Below the pieces are notes generated by a model. That model was not told the origin of the DNA, did not search any database, and saw nothing but the letters and a program-made list of their open reading frames with translations. A stretch of DNA of 64,000 bases, from NCBI GenBank assembly GCA_024803745.1, contig JANJXV010000043.1, forward strand, positions 1,819,501 through 1,883,500, read 5' to 3'. This DNA comes from Megascapheus bottae. Taxonomy: Eukaryota; Chordata; Mammalia; Rodentia; Geomyidae. Below are positions 51,321 through 63,264 of this stretch, in pieces. Position numbers and translations under genes: made by a program. Numbering within the stretch: position 1 is the stretch's first letter; each line of letters starts with the position of its first letter.

Positions 51321-51600
51321 ATAACCCTATCCCTAACACAACTTAAACCAATCCTAACCCTAACCCTAACCCATACCCTAACACACAACCTAAAGCTCAC
51401 CCTCACCCTAAAAGTAACCCTAAACCTAACCCTAACCCTCACAGTAACCTTAACCCTAACACGAACCCTAACACTCACCCTCACTCTAACCCTCACACTC
51501 ACCCAAACCCTAACCCTAACCCTAACCCTAAGCATAACCTGAGCCCTCATATAATCCTAACTCTCAACCTAACCCAAACCGTAACTCTCACCGTAACCAT
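51321..51600 (+). repeat. truncated family A module: TCCCTAACACAAC
   Basis: TCCCTAACACAACTTAAACC at 51330 lacks the usual TTCACCCTCACCCTAACC stretch, then resumes with AATCCTAACCC and ACCCATACCCTAACACAC as at 29.7 kb. AGCATAACCTGAGCC and ATATAATCCTAACTCTCAAC follow at about 51531, the CACCTAATCC landmark in a diverged form. Confidence 0.75.
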
Positions 51601-52260
51601 AACAGTAACCCTCACCCTCACCCTCACCCTAAACCTAACCATCACGCTAAACCTAACTTTAACCCTAAACCTAAACCTTACCCTCACCCCAACCCTAACT
51701 CACCCTCACCCTAACTCTCACCCAAACCTAACCCTAACCCTAACCCTCACCCTAACCATAACCGTAAACCTAATCCTAACCCTAACCCTCACCCTAACCC
51801 TAAACCTAACCCTAACCCTAACCCTAACACTCACCCTAAGCCTCACCCTCACCCTAACCATCACCCTCACCCTAACACTAAGCCTAACCCTCACAATCAC
51901 CCTAACACTAACCTTAACCCTAACCCTCACCCTTACCTAAACATCACCCTCACCCTTACCATAACCGTAACCCTAACCCTCACCCTAACCCTAATCCTAA
52001 TCCTAACTCTCCCCTCCCCCTCACTCTAACCCTCACCCTAACCAAATCCTAACCCTAACCCTAACCCTAACCCTAACTTTCAACCTCACCATAACCCTCA
52101 CTCTCACCCTCACCCTAACCCTAATCCTAATCCTAACCCTAATCCTCACCCTCACCCTCACCCTCACTCTAACCCTCACCCTAACCCAATCCTAAGCCTA
52201 ACCCTAAACCTAAACCTAACCCTCACCCTAACCCCCATCCTCACCCTCACCCTAACCCTA
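51601..52260. repeat. background degenerate array
   Basis: Irregular hexamers with a CTCCCCTCCCCCTC spot near 52009-52022. No landmark or gene. Confidence 0.7.
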
Positions 52261-52990
52261 AGCCTAACCCAAACTCACCCTAATCCTACCCCTACCCCTA
52301 CCCCTAACCCTCACCCTCAACCTCAATGAACTCTCACCCTCACCCTAACCCTCACCCTAACTCTAATGCTCAACTTATCCCTAAACCTACACTTAAACCT
52401 AACCCTAACCCTAACACTAAACCTCACCCTAACCATCACCCTACCCTGACTCTCACCCTCACCCTAACACTAAGCCTACCACTCACCCTCACCCTAACCC
52501 TCACCCTCAGCCTAACCCTAAGCCCAAACGAAATGCTAACCCTAACCATAACCCTAACCGTAACCCTAACCCTAACCCTCACTCTCACCCTAACCCTCAC
52601 CTCACCCTAACCCTCACTCTAAACATAACTTAACCATATCCCTACCCTCACCTCACCATAAACCTAACCCTCACCCTCACACAAACCCTCACTCTCACCC
52701 TCACCCTAACCCTAACCCTAACCCTAATACTAATCCTAAACCAAAACCTAACCCTCACCCTCAGTCTAACCCTCACCCTAACCCAATCCTAACCCTAACC
52801 CTAACCCTAACCTACCCCTCACCCTAACCCTCACCCTAACTCTAAACCTCACCCCAACCCTAACCCTAACCCTAAACCTAACCGTAATCCTATACCTAAC
52901 CCTAACCCCCACCAGAACCCTCACACTCACCCTAACCCTAACCATCACTCTCAACCTCACGCTCACCCTAACCCTCACCCTACACTCACA
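52261..52990 (+). repeat. family A module, full CTGACTC-TTAACC-CCACCAG set
   Basis: ACCCAAACTCACCCTAATCC (52267), CTGACTCTCACCC (52446), AACTTAACCATATCCCTACC (52627), AACCCAATCC (about 52780) and CCACCAGAACCCTCACACTC (52909) lie in order at the same steps as at 24.84 and 27.29 kb, more than 24 kb away. Confidence 0.87.
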
Positions 52991-53300
52991 CTATCACTTA
53001 CCCAAATCCTTACCCTAACCCTAACCTTAACTCTAAACCTAACCCTCACTCTCACCCTCACACTCACCTTAACCCTCACCCGCACCCAAACCCTAAGCAT
53101 AATCCTAACCCTAACCCTAACACAAACCCTAACCCTAACCCTAAGCCTAACCCTAATCCTCACTCTCACCCTAACCCTCAGCTCACCCTAACCCTAACCC
53201 TATCCTTAAGGCTAAACCTAAACCTCACCTTCACCCTAACCATAACCCTCACCCTCAACCTCACCCTCACCTTACCGTAACACTAAAGCTAACCCTAACC
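52991..53300 (+). repeat. family A module: TTAAGGCTAAACC then CTTACCGTAACAC
   Basis: CTATCCTTAAGGCTAAACC (about 53200) and CTTACCGTAACACTAAAGC (about 53271) follow CCACCAG by about 290 and 360 bp, as at 25.55-25.63 kb. Confidence 0.8.
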
Positions 53301-54985
53301 TTAACCCTCACCCTAACCCTAAAACTAAATTTCATCCTCATCCTAACCCTCACCCTAACCCTGACACTAACCCTAACCCTCACCCTCACCCTAACCCTAA
53401 CCCTAACCCTAACCCCACAGAACACTCACCGTAACCATTACCTTCAACCTAACCCTAAACCTAACCCTCACCCTAACCCTCACCATCACCGTAACCCTCA
53501 ACTTCACCCTAACACTAAACCTAACACTCACCCTCACGCTCACCCTGACCCTCACCCTAACCGTAACCGTAACCCTAACCCTTAAGCAAACGCTCACCCT
53601 AACCCTAACTTTAACCCTAAACAGAACCCTAACACTCACCTCACGCTCACCCTAACCCTAACCTTAAACCTAACTCTCATCCTCACCCTAACACTAACAC
53701 TAACCCTAACCATAACCCTCATCCTCACCCTAAACCTCGCACTCACCCTAACCCTACCACTCACCCTAACCATAAAACTAACCCTCAGCCTAACCCTCAC
53801 TCTCACGATAACCCTCACCCTAACCCTCAACCTCACCATCACCCTAACCCTCATACTCACCTCACACTAACCCTAACCCTCAACCTCACCCTCACACTAA
53901 CCCTAACACTAAACCTAACACTATCCCTCACCCTAACCATCACCCTAACCATCACCTTCACCATAAACCTAAACATAACCCTAACCCTAATTCTAACCCT
54001 CACCTTCACCCTCACCCTAACCCTCACCTTAACCCTAACCCGAACCCTCACCTAAACTTAACCCTCACCATGACCCTGACCCAAAAACTAAACCTCACCC
54101 TAACCCAACCCTCACCCTAACCTTAATCCTTCCCCTCACCCTCACCCTCACCCAAAACCTAGCCCTAAACTTCACCCTCTACCTCACCCTCAACCTAACC
54201 CTCACCCTAACCATAACCCTAAACCTCACACTAACCTTAACCCTAAACGTAACCCTAACCCTCACACTCACCCTAACCCTCACCCTCACCATATCCCTAA
54301 CACTAACCCTAACCCTGACCCTCACCCTAACCCTCACCTAAACCTAACCCTCAACCTAACCATAATCCTAACCTAACCCTCACCCTATTCCTAACCGTAA
54401 AATTAACCCTTAACCTAACTCTCACCCTCACCCTAACTCTCACCCACACCCTAACCCTAAACCTAACCCTAAAGCTAAACCTAACCCTCATCCTCACCTT
54501 CACCCTTATCCTACCCTAACCCTAACCCTAACCTTAAATGTCACCCTAACCCTAACCCTAACCCTAAACCTAACACTACACCTCACCCTAACCCTCACCC
54601 TATCCTAACCCTCACCCACACCCTAACACTAAGCCTAACCCGAACCCTCAACCTAACCCTAACCCTAACCCTAACTATCACCCTCACCCTAACACTGACC
54701 CTAACTCTAACCCTAACCCTCACCCTCACCCTCACCCTTACCCTACCCTAACCCTAATCCTAACCCCTCCCTAACCCTCACTCAAACCCTAAACTTCACC
54801 CTAAACATCACCCTAACCCTGATCCTAACCCTCACCCTCACCCTTACCGTACACTAACCCTAACCCTAACCCTAACACTCACCCTAACCCTCACCCTCAC
54901 CCTCACGCTAATCCTAATCCTAACCCTAACCCTAACCCTAATCCTAACCTTTACCCTCACCCTAAACCTCACCCTAAGACTAACC
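53301..54985. repeat. background degenerate array
   Basis: Irregular hexamers rich in CCCTCA. Two spots (about 53408 and 53634) carry ACAGAACAC and ACAGAACCC, off-pattern strings. No landmark and no gene. Confidence 0.68.
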
Positions 54986-55300
54986 CTAACCACAACCCTA
55001 ACCGTAACCCTAACATTAACCCTCATTCCAACCCTAACCCTAACCCTAACCCTAACCCTAACACTCACCCTAACCCTCACCCTCACCCTAACCCTAATCC
55101 TAATACTAACCCTAACTCTAACTCTAATCCTAAACTTTACCCTCACCCTAACCCTCACCCTAACCACAACCCTAACCGTAACCCTAACACTAACCCTCAC
55201 TCCAACCCTAACCCTAAACCTAACCATAACCCTCACCCTAACCCTCACCCTCATCCTAATTCTAACCTTATCCTTATCCTAAACCTAACCCTAACCCAAA
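54986..55300 (+). repeat. 174-bp tandem pair of the ACCACAACC module
   Basis: ACCACAACCCTAACCGTAAC starts at 54989 and 55163, 174 bp (29 hexamers) apart, each followed by CCCTCATTCC/CCCTCACTCC. The second copy runs into CTAATTCTAACCTTATCC (55258) and TTATCCTAAACC. The first copy lacks this tail, so the duplication excluded it. Confidence 0.88.
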
Positions 55301-55780
55301 TCTTAACCCTACCCTAACCCTAAACCTAACACTAACCATCACCCTCACTCTCATCCTCATCCTAACCCTTACCCAAAACCTAAACCTAATGCTCACACTA
55401 ACCTTAACCGTATCCCTAACCCTCACCCTTAGCCTAACCCACACCCTGACTCAAACCCTAAACCTAACCCTAACCCTAACCCTAAAATCTCACCCTCACC
55501 CTAAACCAAACCCTCACCCTAAACCTAATCAAAACCTAATCCCAAACCTCACCCTATCTCTTACCCAACCCTATGCCTAACCCTCACCCTCACCCTAACC
55601 GGCAACCTCACACTAACCCTCGACTGAACTCTAACCCTAAACCTAACCCTAACCCTAAACCTCACCCTCACAATGACCGTCACCCTAACGCTAACCCTAA
55701 CCCTAACTCTAACCCTCAGCCTCACCCTAACCCTAACCCTAACCACAACCTAACCCTAACCGTAACCCTAAACCTAACCC
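55301..55780. repeat. background array with one GGCAACC spot
   Basis: Irregular hexamers; CCTAACCGGCAACCTCAC near 55597 is off-pattern. No landmark, no gene. Confidence 0.68.
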
Positions 55781-56430
55781 TGACCCTGATCCTCACACTA
55801 AACCTAACCCTAATCCTAACCTTACCATAACACTCACCCTAAACAAAGCCCTATCCCTAACCCTAAAAGTAAATCTCACCCTCACCCAAACCATGACCCT
55901 GACCCTCACACTCACCCTCACCCTAATCCTAACCCAAACCCTAGCCCTCACCCTAACCCTAACTGTAACCCTATCCCTAACACACATTCTAAACTTCACC
56001 CTCACCCTAACCCAATTCTAAACATAACCCTAACCCTAACCCATACCCTAACCCATACCCTAACCTTCACCCTCACCTAACACTAACCCTAAACCTAACC
56101 CTAACCCTCTCCCTCAGCCTAACCCTCATCCTCACCCAAACCCTAACCATAACCCTAACCCTAAGCATAACACTAACCCCCATCTAATCCTAACTCTTAC
56201 CCTAACACTACCATAACCCTCACCCTAACCCTAATATTAACCCTAACCCTCACACTAACCATAACCCTCAGACTAAACAAAACCCTATCCCTAACCCTAA
56301 AAATAAACCTCACCCTCACCCAAACCCTGACCCTGACCCTAACCCTCACCCTCACACTAATCCTAACCCTAACCCTAACACTCACCCTAAATCTCAACCT
56401 CACCCAAAACCTACCCTAACCCTAAACCAT
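55781..56430 (+). repeat. family A module with two AAAAGTAAACC-type copies 434 bp apart
   Basis: CCTAAAAGTAAATCTCACCC (AAAAGT at 55865) is followed by TCCCTAACACACATTC (55974), AACCCAATTC and CATCTAATCCTAACTC (about 56183). A second CCCTAAAAATAAACCTCACC starts the AAAAAT string at 56299 and is followed by the same ACCCAAACCCTGACCCTGAC. The second copy does not lead into TCCCTAACAC, so it is a partial duplication. Confidence 0.83.
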
Positions 56431-56930
56431 AACCTCAGTCTAACCCTCACCCTCACGCTAACCCTCACCCTAACCCTCACTCTCAACCTCACCCTAACTC
56501 TTAACTCTCAGCCTCACCCTAACCTAAACCTAACCTAACCCTAATCCTAAACCTAACCCTAACCCCCACCAGAACCCTCACCCTAACCCTAACCATCACC
56601 CTCACCCAACACTAAGACTAACCCTCACCTCACGCTCAATCTAACCCTCAACTGCACCATCAACCTAACCATAACCCTAACACTAACATTAACCCTTACA
56701 CAAACCCTCAACCTAACACTAAATTTCACCCTGAACCTAACCCTCACTCTCACCCTCACACTCACCTTAACCCTCACCCTCACCCTAACCCTAAACATAA
56801 ACCTATCCCTAACCCTAACCGTAACCGTAACCCAAACCCTAACCCTAACACTAACCCCCACACTAACCCTCACCCTCACTCTAATCCTAACCATAACCCT
56901 AACCCTAACTCTCACCCTAACTCTCACCCT
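56431..56930. repeat. array segment with an isolated CCACCAG landmark
   Basis: CCCCCACCAGAACCCTCACC at about 56564 is the right-most copy of this landmark. AACTTAACC is absent upstream and the ATCACCGAACC module is absent downstream. The rest is irregular hexamer. Confidence 0.72.
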
Positions 56931-57480
56931 AACCCTAACACTAACCCACAGCATCACCCTAACCCTCACCCTAAAACTAACCGACACCATCATCCTTACC
57001 CTCACCCTAACCCATCTATAAACCTAACCCAAACCCTAACTCTAACCCTAAATCTAACCCAAACCCTAACCCTCACCCTCACCCTAACCCTAACATTCAC
57101 CATCACCCTAACCCTAATCCTAACCCTAATCCTAACCATAGATCTAATCCTAACACTCACCCTAAACCTCACCCTACCCTCACCATAACCATCACCCTAA
57201 TCCAAACCCTATACCTAGCCCTAGCCCTAACACTATGCATAACCCTAACCCTAACCCTAATCCTAAACCTAACAATAACCGTAATCCTAGCCCTAACCCT
57301 CAACCTAACCCTCACCCTAACTCTAAGCCTAATCCTAACCCTAAGTCTAAACCAAACTGAAACCTTAGCCAAAACCCTCAAGCTAAACCTAACCCTAACC
57401 CTAACACTCACGTTAACCCGCACCCTCACCCAAACCATCACCCTAACAGGCACCCTAACCCTAACCCTCACCCTAACCCT
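56931..57480 (+). repeat. left copy of a 1.71-1.85-kb-offset duplication
   Basis: ACCCACAGCATCACCC (56944), CCATAGATCTAATCC (57136) and ACCAAACTGAAACC (57351) match 58789, 58986 and 59088. The offset is 1845-1850 bp on the left but 1737 bp on the right, so the right copy lacks about 110 bp that includes CTATACCTAGCCCTAGCCC (57209). Over the first 265 bp the copies differ at few positions. Confidence 0.9.
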
Positions 57481-58085
57481 AACCCTAACTCTAAACAGAA
57501 CCATCAACCTAACCCTCATGCTAACCCTAACCTTCACTCTCACCCTATCCCTCACACCAACTCTAACTATAAACCTCACCCTAAACCTCACCCGAACCCT
57601 AACACTAACCCTAACACTAACCCTCAGCATAACCGCAACCCTAAGCCTAAACCTGACCGTCACCCTAAGCCTAACCGAAAGCCTAACTCTTACACTAATC
57701 CTAACCGAAACCCTAACCCTAACCCTAACAAAAACCCTAACCCACACCCTAAACCTAACGCTAACCCTCACTCTAACCCTAACCCTAAGCCTAAATCTAA
57801 CCCTAACACTAACCCTCACCATAACCCTCACCCTAACCCTAACCCTAACCCTAATCATCACCATGACCCTCACCCTCACCCTAAACCTAATTCTTACCCT
57901 AACTCTAAACCTTACCCTCACCCTAACCGTCACCACAACCCTAACCCTAATCCAAACCCTATACCTAGCCCTAGCCCTAACACTATGCATAACCCTAACC
58001 CCAACCATAATCCTAACCCTAACAATAACCCTAATCCTAGCCCTAACCCTCAACCTAACCCTCACCCTAACTCTAAATCTAACCC
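57201..58085 (+). repeat. 750-bp tandem duplication with CTATACCTAGCCC
   Basis: TCCAAACCCTATACCTAGCC starts at 57201 and 57951, exactly 750 bp (125 hexamers) apart. Agreement includes CACTATGCATAACCC and the CTCAACCTAACCCTCACC stretch over about 135 bp. Further CTATACC copies lie at 60554, 61543 and 63278. The long Val-Arg open frame 57169-58419 on the minus strand merely reads across this duplication. Confidence 0.9.
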
Positions 58086-58767
58086 TAACCATAACTCTAA
58101 CCCTAAAACTAACCCTAACACTAATATTCACACTAACCCTCACCCACATCCTTACCTTAATCCTAACCCTAAACCTAACCATAGACCTAAGCTTAACTCT
58201 CACACTAAACCTCACCCTAACCCTCACCTTAACCCTAACCCTAAACCTAACTGTAACTCTAACCCTAACCCTCAACCTAAAACTAACACTAACCCTATAC
58301 CAAACCATAACCCTAACCCTACCCCTAACCCAAACTCTAACCCTAACCCTAAAACTAACCCTAACCCTAACTCTAAACCAAACCTTAATGCTAAACCTAA
58401 CCCTAACCCTAAGCCTCACCCGAACCCTAAACCTAACCGTAACCCTACACTCAACTTAACCCTCATCCTAACACTAACCCTAACCCTAACCCTCCCTTCT
58501 AACCCTAAAACTAACCCTAACACTAACACTCACCCTAACCCTCACCCTCATCCTAAAATTAATCCTAACCCTAACACTCACGCTAACCCTCACCCTAACC
58601 CTAAGCATCACCCTAACCCTCAACCTAACCCTAAACCTCACCCTAACCCTAATCCTAATCCTAAACCTCGCCCTAACCCTAACCCTCACACTAACACTAA
58701 CCCCACACTAACCCTCACACTCACCCTAACCCTAACCTTAACCCTATCCCGAACTCTCACCCTAACT
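58086..58767. repeat. array segment rich in CCCTAA and CTAACC variants
   Basis: Irregular hexamers with relatively few CCCTCA units at the start. No landmark or gene. Confidence 0.68.
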
Positions 58768-59470
58768 CTCACCCTAACCCTAACACTAACCCACAGCATC
58801 ACCTTAACCCTCACCCTAACCTAACTGACACCATCACCCTTACCCTCACCCTAACCCACCTATAACCCTAACCCAAACACTAGCTCTAACCCTAAATCTA
58901 ACCCAAATCCTAACCTTCACCCTCACCCTCAACCTAACACTAACACTCACCATCACCCTAACCCTAATCCTAACACTAACCCTAACCATAGATCTAACCC
59001 TAACCCTCACCCTAACTCTCACCCTACCATAACCATAACCCTCACCCTAACTCTCACCCTAATCCTAACCCTAAACCTAACCCTAAACCAAACTGAAACC
59101 CTAGCCATAACCCTCAACCTAAACCTAACCCTAACCCTAACCCTCATATTAACCTTCACCCTCACCCGAACCATCACCCTAACCCTCACGCTAACACTAA
59201 CCCTAACCCTAAACCCAACCCTCACCCTAACCCTCATGCTAATCCTAACCTTCACCCTCACCCTAACCCTCACTCTAACTCTACACCTCACCTAAACCTC
59301 ACCCGAACCCTAACAGGCACCCTAACATTAACCCTCACCATAACCCTAACCCTAACCCTAAACCCCACCGTCACCCTAAGCCTAAGCCGAAGCCTAACCC
59401 TTACCCTAATCCTAACCAAAACCCTAACCCTAACCCAAACCCTAACCCACACCGTAACCTAACCCTAACC
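58768..59470 (+). repeat. right copy of the 56.93-57.75-kb segment
   Basis: Contains ACCCACAGCATCACC (58789), ACCTAACTGACACC, CCATAGATCTAACCC (58986), ACCAAACTGAAACC (59088) and CACCCTAAGCCTAAGCCG (59372, matching CACCCTAAGCCTAACCG at 57661). The offset shrinks from 1850 to about 1711 bp along the segment, showing successive deletions. Confidence 0.86.
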
Positions 59471-60540
59471 CCGTCTAAGCCTAAAACTAACCCTAACACT
59501 AACCCACACCATAACCCTCACCCTAACCCTAACCCTAACCCTCACCCTAAACCTCACCCTAAGCCTAATTCTAAATCTAAAGCTAAGCCTAACCCTAACC
59601 CTAACCCTAACCCTAACTCTAAAACTAATCCTCACCTAACCCTCACCCTCACCATAACCCAATCCTAACCCTAAGCCCAAACCTAACCCTAAACCTAACC
59701 CTCACCCTAACCCTCACCGTAACCTTCACCCTCAACCTCACCCTAACCCTAACCCTAACTCTAATCCTAACCCTAACACTAATTCTAACCCTCAACATAA
59801 ACCTAAACCTATTCCTAACCCGAACGCTCAACCTAATGCTCATCCTCACCCTAACCCTAACCCAAACCCTAACCCTAACCCAAAACCTAACCCTATCCCT
59901 AACGCTCACCCTAACACTAACACTCACACTAACCATAAACCTAACCCTAACACTCACCCTACCCCTCACCGTAACCCTAACCATTCCCCTAACAATCACC
60001 CTAACCTAACCCTCACCATAACCCTAACCCTCACACTAACCTACACCGTAACCCTCACACTAAGCCTAACCCTAATCATAAACGTCACTCTCACCCTAAC
60101 CCTAACCCAAACCCTAATCCTCACCCGCCCTCATCCTCACTCTAACCCGAACTCTAACCCCAACCCAAACAGTAACCCTCACACTAACCCTAACCCCAAC
60201 CCTAATCCTAACCCTCACCCTCACCCTAAGCCTAACCCTAACCACAACCCTAACACAAATCCTAACCCTAACCCTAAACCAAACCCTAACTCTAACCCTA
60301 AACCTAACCCTAACTCTCACCCTAAACCTAGCACTCACCCTAACCCTCACCCTACCCCTAAAACTAAACCCCACCATAACCCTCACCTAACCCTCACCCT
60401 AAACCTAACCCTCCGCCTAACCCTCACCCTCAAACTAACCCTAAACCTCACCCTAACCATCACACTCACCGTCACCCTAAACCTAACCCTTACCCTAACC
60501 CTAAACCTAACCGTCATCCTCACCCTAACCCTAACCCTAA
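59471..60540. repeat. background degenerate array
   Basis: Irregular hexamers with several phase breaks near 60010-60130. No landmark or gene. Confidence 0.68.
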
Positions 60541-60955
60541 CTCTAATCCAAACCTATACCTAGCCCTACCCCTAACCCTATACATAACCCTAACCCTAAC
60601 CCTAACCCTAATCCTAACCCTAACACTAACCCTAGTCCTATCCCTAACCCTAATCATATACCTAAAACTAACCGTAAACCTAGTGCTAAACCTAACTCTA
60701 AACCTATCCCAAAACCTAACTCTAACCATAACCCTCACCCTAACCTTCAGCCTCACACTAACCCTAACCCTAACATTAACCCTCACCTCACCCTCACCAT
60801 AAACCTACCCCTCATCCTCAACCTAACCCTAAGCCTAAAACTATCCCTATCCCACATCCTAATCCTAACCCTAACTGTTACCCTAACCTAACCCTCACTC
60901 TAAACCTAACCCTAACCCTCACCCTCACCTAACCCTAACCCTCACCCTAACCCTA
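60541..60955 (+). repeat. left copy of a 2.7-kb-offset segment (partner 63265-63560)
   Basis: CTATACCTAGCCC (60554), ACCGTAAACCTAGTGC (60671), ACCTTCAGCCTCACACTAAC near 60744 and a CCCACATCCTAATCC block near 60850 have counterparts at 63278, 63365, about 63437 and about 63540. Offset is 2694-2724 bp. These are the lead-in parts of family B units. Confidence 0.84.
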
Positions 60956-61013
60956 ACCGAACACTAACACTCACCCTAACCCTAACCGAACACTAACACT
61001 CACCCTAACCCTA
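60956..61013 (+). repeat. 29-bp tandem duplication
   Basis: ACCGAACACTAACACTCACC starts at 60956 and 60985, a period of 29 bp: four hexamers plus the five-base CCGAA. The pair is perfect over both periods. Confidence 0.92.
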
Positions 61014-61740
61014 ACTCGCACCCTAACCATAACCCTAACCGTAACCCTAATCCTAAAAATAACTCCTAACTCCTAACCCTAACCCAAACCCTAACCCTAA
61101 ATGTCCCTAACCGTAACCCTAATCCTAACCCTAACCCTAGCCCTAGTCTTAGCCCTAAGACTAACCATAAACCTAACCATAACCCAAAACCTAACGCATA
61201 CCCTAACCTTAACCTAAATATATCCCTAACCCTAAGTGTCCCTAACTGTAACCTTCACCCTCGCGCTAACCCTCAACGTAACCCTCACCCTAACCCTAAA
61301 CCTAACCCTCAACCTAACCCTCACCTTAACTCTAAACCTGTCCCTAACCCTAACCTATACCTAACCTTAATCCTAAGGCTAAAACTAAAACTACCCATAA
61401 CCCTAACTCTCCCCTCTCCCCCTAACCGTAACCCTAACCCAGAACCATCACCCTCACCCTCACCATAAACCTAACCCTTACCCTAACCATAAACCTAACC
61501 CTCACCCTCACCCTAACCCTAATCCTAACTCAATTCCAAACCCTATACCTAACCCTATAGATAACCCTAACCATAACCCTAAGGGTCCCTAACCCAAAAC
61601 CTAATTCTAACCCTAACCCCAAACCTAGTCCTAGCCCTAACCCTAACACTATCCCTAACCTTACCCCAAACCTATCCCTAACCCTAAGTGTCCCTAACCC
61701 TAACGTTAACCCTAACCCTCACCCTAAACCAAACCCTAAC
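61014..61740 (+). repeat. family B block 2, two close units
   Basis: CTAAAAATAACTCCTAACTC (61053), CCTAAATGTCCCTAACC (61096), CCTAAGTGTCCCTAAC (61231), CTATACCTAACCC (61543), CCTAAGGGTCCCTAACCC (61578) and CCTAAGTGTCCCTAACCC (61683). Distances between paired motifs are 135 and 105 bp, and the AAAAATAACC string sits 43 bp before the first motif. CTAGTCCTAGCCC lies between the second pair (61626). Downstream of the second motif comes a GTAACC...CTCACCCTCGCGC pattern, as at 63.89 kb. Confidence 0.9.
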
Positions 61741-62430
61741 CCTAAACCTAACCTTAACCTTAACCCTAACCCTCACCCTAAACCTAACCCTAAACCTAAA
61801 CCAAATCATAACCCTAACCCTAACCCTAACCCTACACCTAATCCAAATCCTAAACCTAACCTTAACTCTAACCCAAAACTTAACGCTAAACCTAACCCTA
61901 ACACTAACCTTCATCTTAACCCTCACCCTGACACTAATACTAACCCTAACCCTCACCCTCACGCTAACCCTAACCCTAACCCTCACCTTAACCCTCACCC
62001 TCACCAGAAACATCACCCTAACACTCACCCTAACCATAACACTCATCCTAACCCTAACCCTAAAACTAACCATAACCCTCACCCTCACTCTAAACCTAAC
62101 CGATAACCTCACACTCACACTCACCCTAACCTAACCCTAACCCTAACCCTAACCCAAACCCTCACCCTAACCCTAAACCTAACTCTAACCCTACCCTAAA
62201 CACTAAACCTAACCCTAAACTTAACGCCCACCCTCAACCTCACCCTAACCCTAACCCTCACCCTCAACCTATTCCTAACCCTAACACTAACGCTAACCCA
62301 AACCATAAACCTTACCCTCACCCTCACCCAAACCATATCTCTCACCGTCACCTTCACCCTAACCCTAACCCTAACACTAACCCCCACTCTAAACCTAACC
62401 ATAAACCTAACCCTAACCCTAAACCTAATC
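61741..62430. repeat. array segment inside family B
   Basis: Irregular CCCTAA/CCCTCA hexamers between two family B motif clusters. No gene. Confidence 0.68.
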
Positions 62431-62640
62431 CTAAAAATAACCCCTAACTCCTAACTCCTAACCCTAACCCTAACCCTAAGGGTCCCTAACCCTAACCCTA
62501 ATCTTATCCCTAACCCCAACCCTAGTCCTAGCCCTAACCATACCCATAAACCTAACCCTAACCCTAAATTTAACGCTAACCCTAACTTTAATCCAAACGT
62601 ATGCCTAACCCTAAGTGTCCCTAACCCTAAGCCTAACAAT
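62431..62640 (+). repeat. family B unit, best-preserved copy
   Basis: CTAAAAATAACCCCTAACTC (62431), CCTAAGGGTCCCTAACCC (62475), CTAGTCCTAGCCC (about 62522) and CCTAAGTGTCCCTAACCC (62610). Spacings are 44 bp and 135 bp. An extra CTAACTCCTAACTCC doubling sits next to the first string. Confidence 0.92.
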
Positions 62641-62713
62641 AACCCTCAACCTTATGCTAACCCTCACCTTAAACCTCACCCTAACCCTAACCCTAAACCT
62701 CAACCTAACTCTC

Positions 62714-62745
<32 letters not shown>

Positions 62746-62940
62746 AACTAACCCTCACATTAACCCTCATCCTCACTCCAACCCAAACCCAAACCCCAAC
62801 CCTCACCGTAACCCTCACACTATCCCTAACCTTAATCATAATCATAAACCTCACCCTCAGCCTAAGCCTAACCCTAACCCTAACCCAAACCCTAACCCTA
62901 ACCCTAACCCAAACCCAAACCGTAACCCTAACCCTAACCC
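62641..62940. repeat. array segment with CCCAAACC units
   Basis: Hexamers with several CCCAAACCC variants near 62775-62925. No landmark or gene. Confidence 0.68.
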
Positions 62941-63053
62941 TAACCCTCACCTTAAACCTAACCCTCACCTAACACTCACCCTACCCCTACCCCTAACCCT
63001 CACCTTAAACCTAACCCTCACCTAACACTCACCCTACCCCTACCCCTAACCCT
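62941..63053 (+). repeat. exact 53-bp tandem duplication
   Basis: CACCTTAAACCTAACCCTC starts at 62948 and 63001. Both copies continue through CACCTAACACTCACCC and CTACCCCTACCCCTAACCC without a mismatch. The period of 53 bp is not a multiple of six, because the unit includes off-phase CACCT and CTACCCC steps. Confidence 0.95.
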
Positions 63054-63264
63054 AACCCCACACCTCACCAAAACTCTCACCAAACCCTCACCCTAACCCT
63101 AACCCTCACCCTAACCCTAAACCTCACCCTAAAACTAACCCTAACCCTAAACTTCACCGTAACCCTAACCTAACCCTAACCTTAACCCAAACCATCACAC
63201 TCACCCTCACCCTAAAACTAACCCTTACCCTAACCCTAAACCCAACTCTCACCCTCACCCTAAC
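63054..63264. repeat. background degenerate array
   Basis: Irregular hexamers, no landmark. Confidence 0.68.

Noticed and set aside
57169..58419. 416-codon minus-strand open frame of Val-Arg repeats
   Set aside because: It is the hexamer read in an open frame; the only internal structure is the 750-bp DNA duplication. There is no domain, no varied composition and no codon-position signal.
57985..58824. Pro-Asn-rich plus-strand open frame resembling a low-complexity secreted protein
   Set aside because: It is CCTAAC read in frame, switching to Leu-Thr at a phase break. No signal peptide or non-repeat segment.
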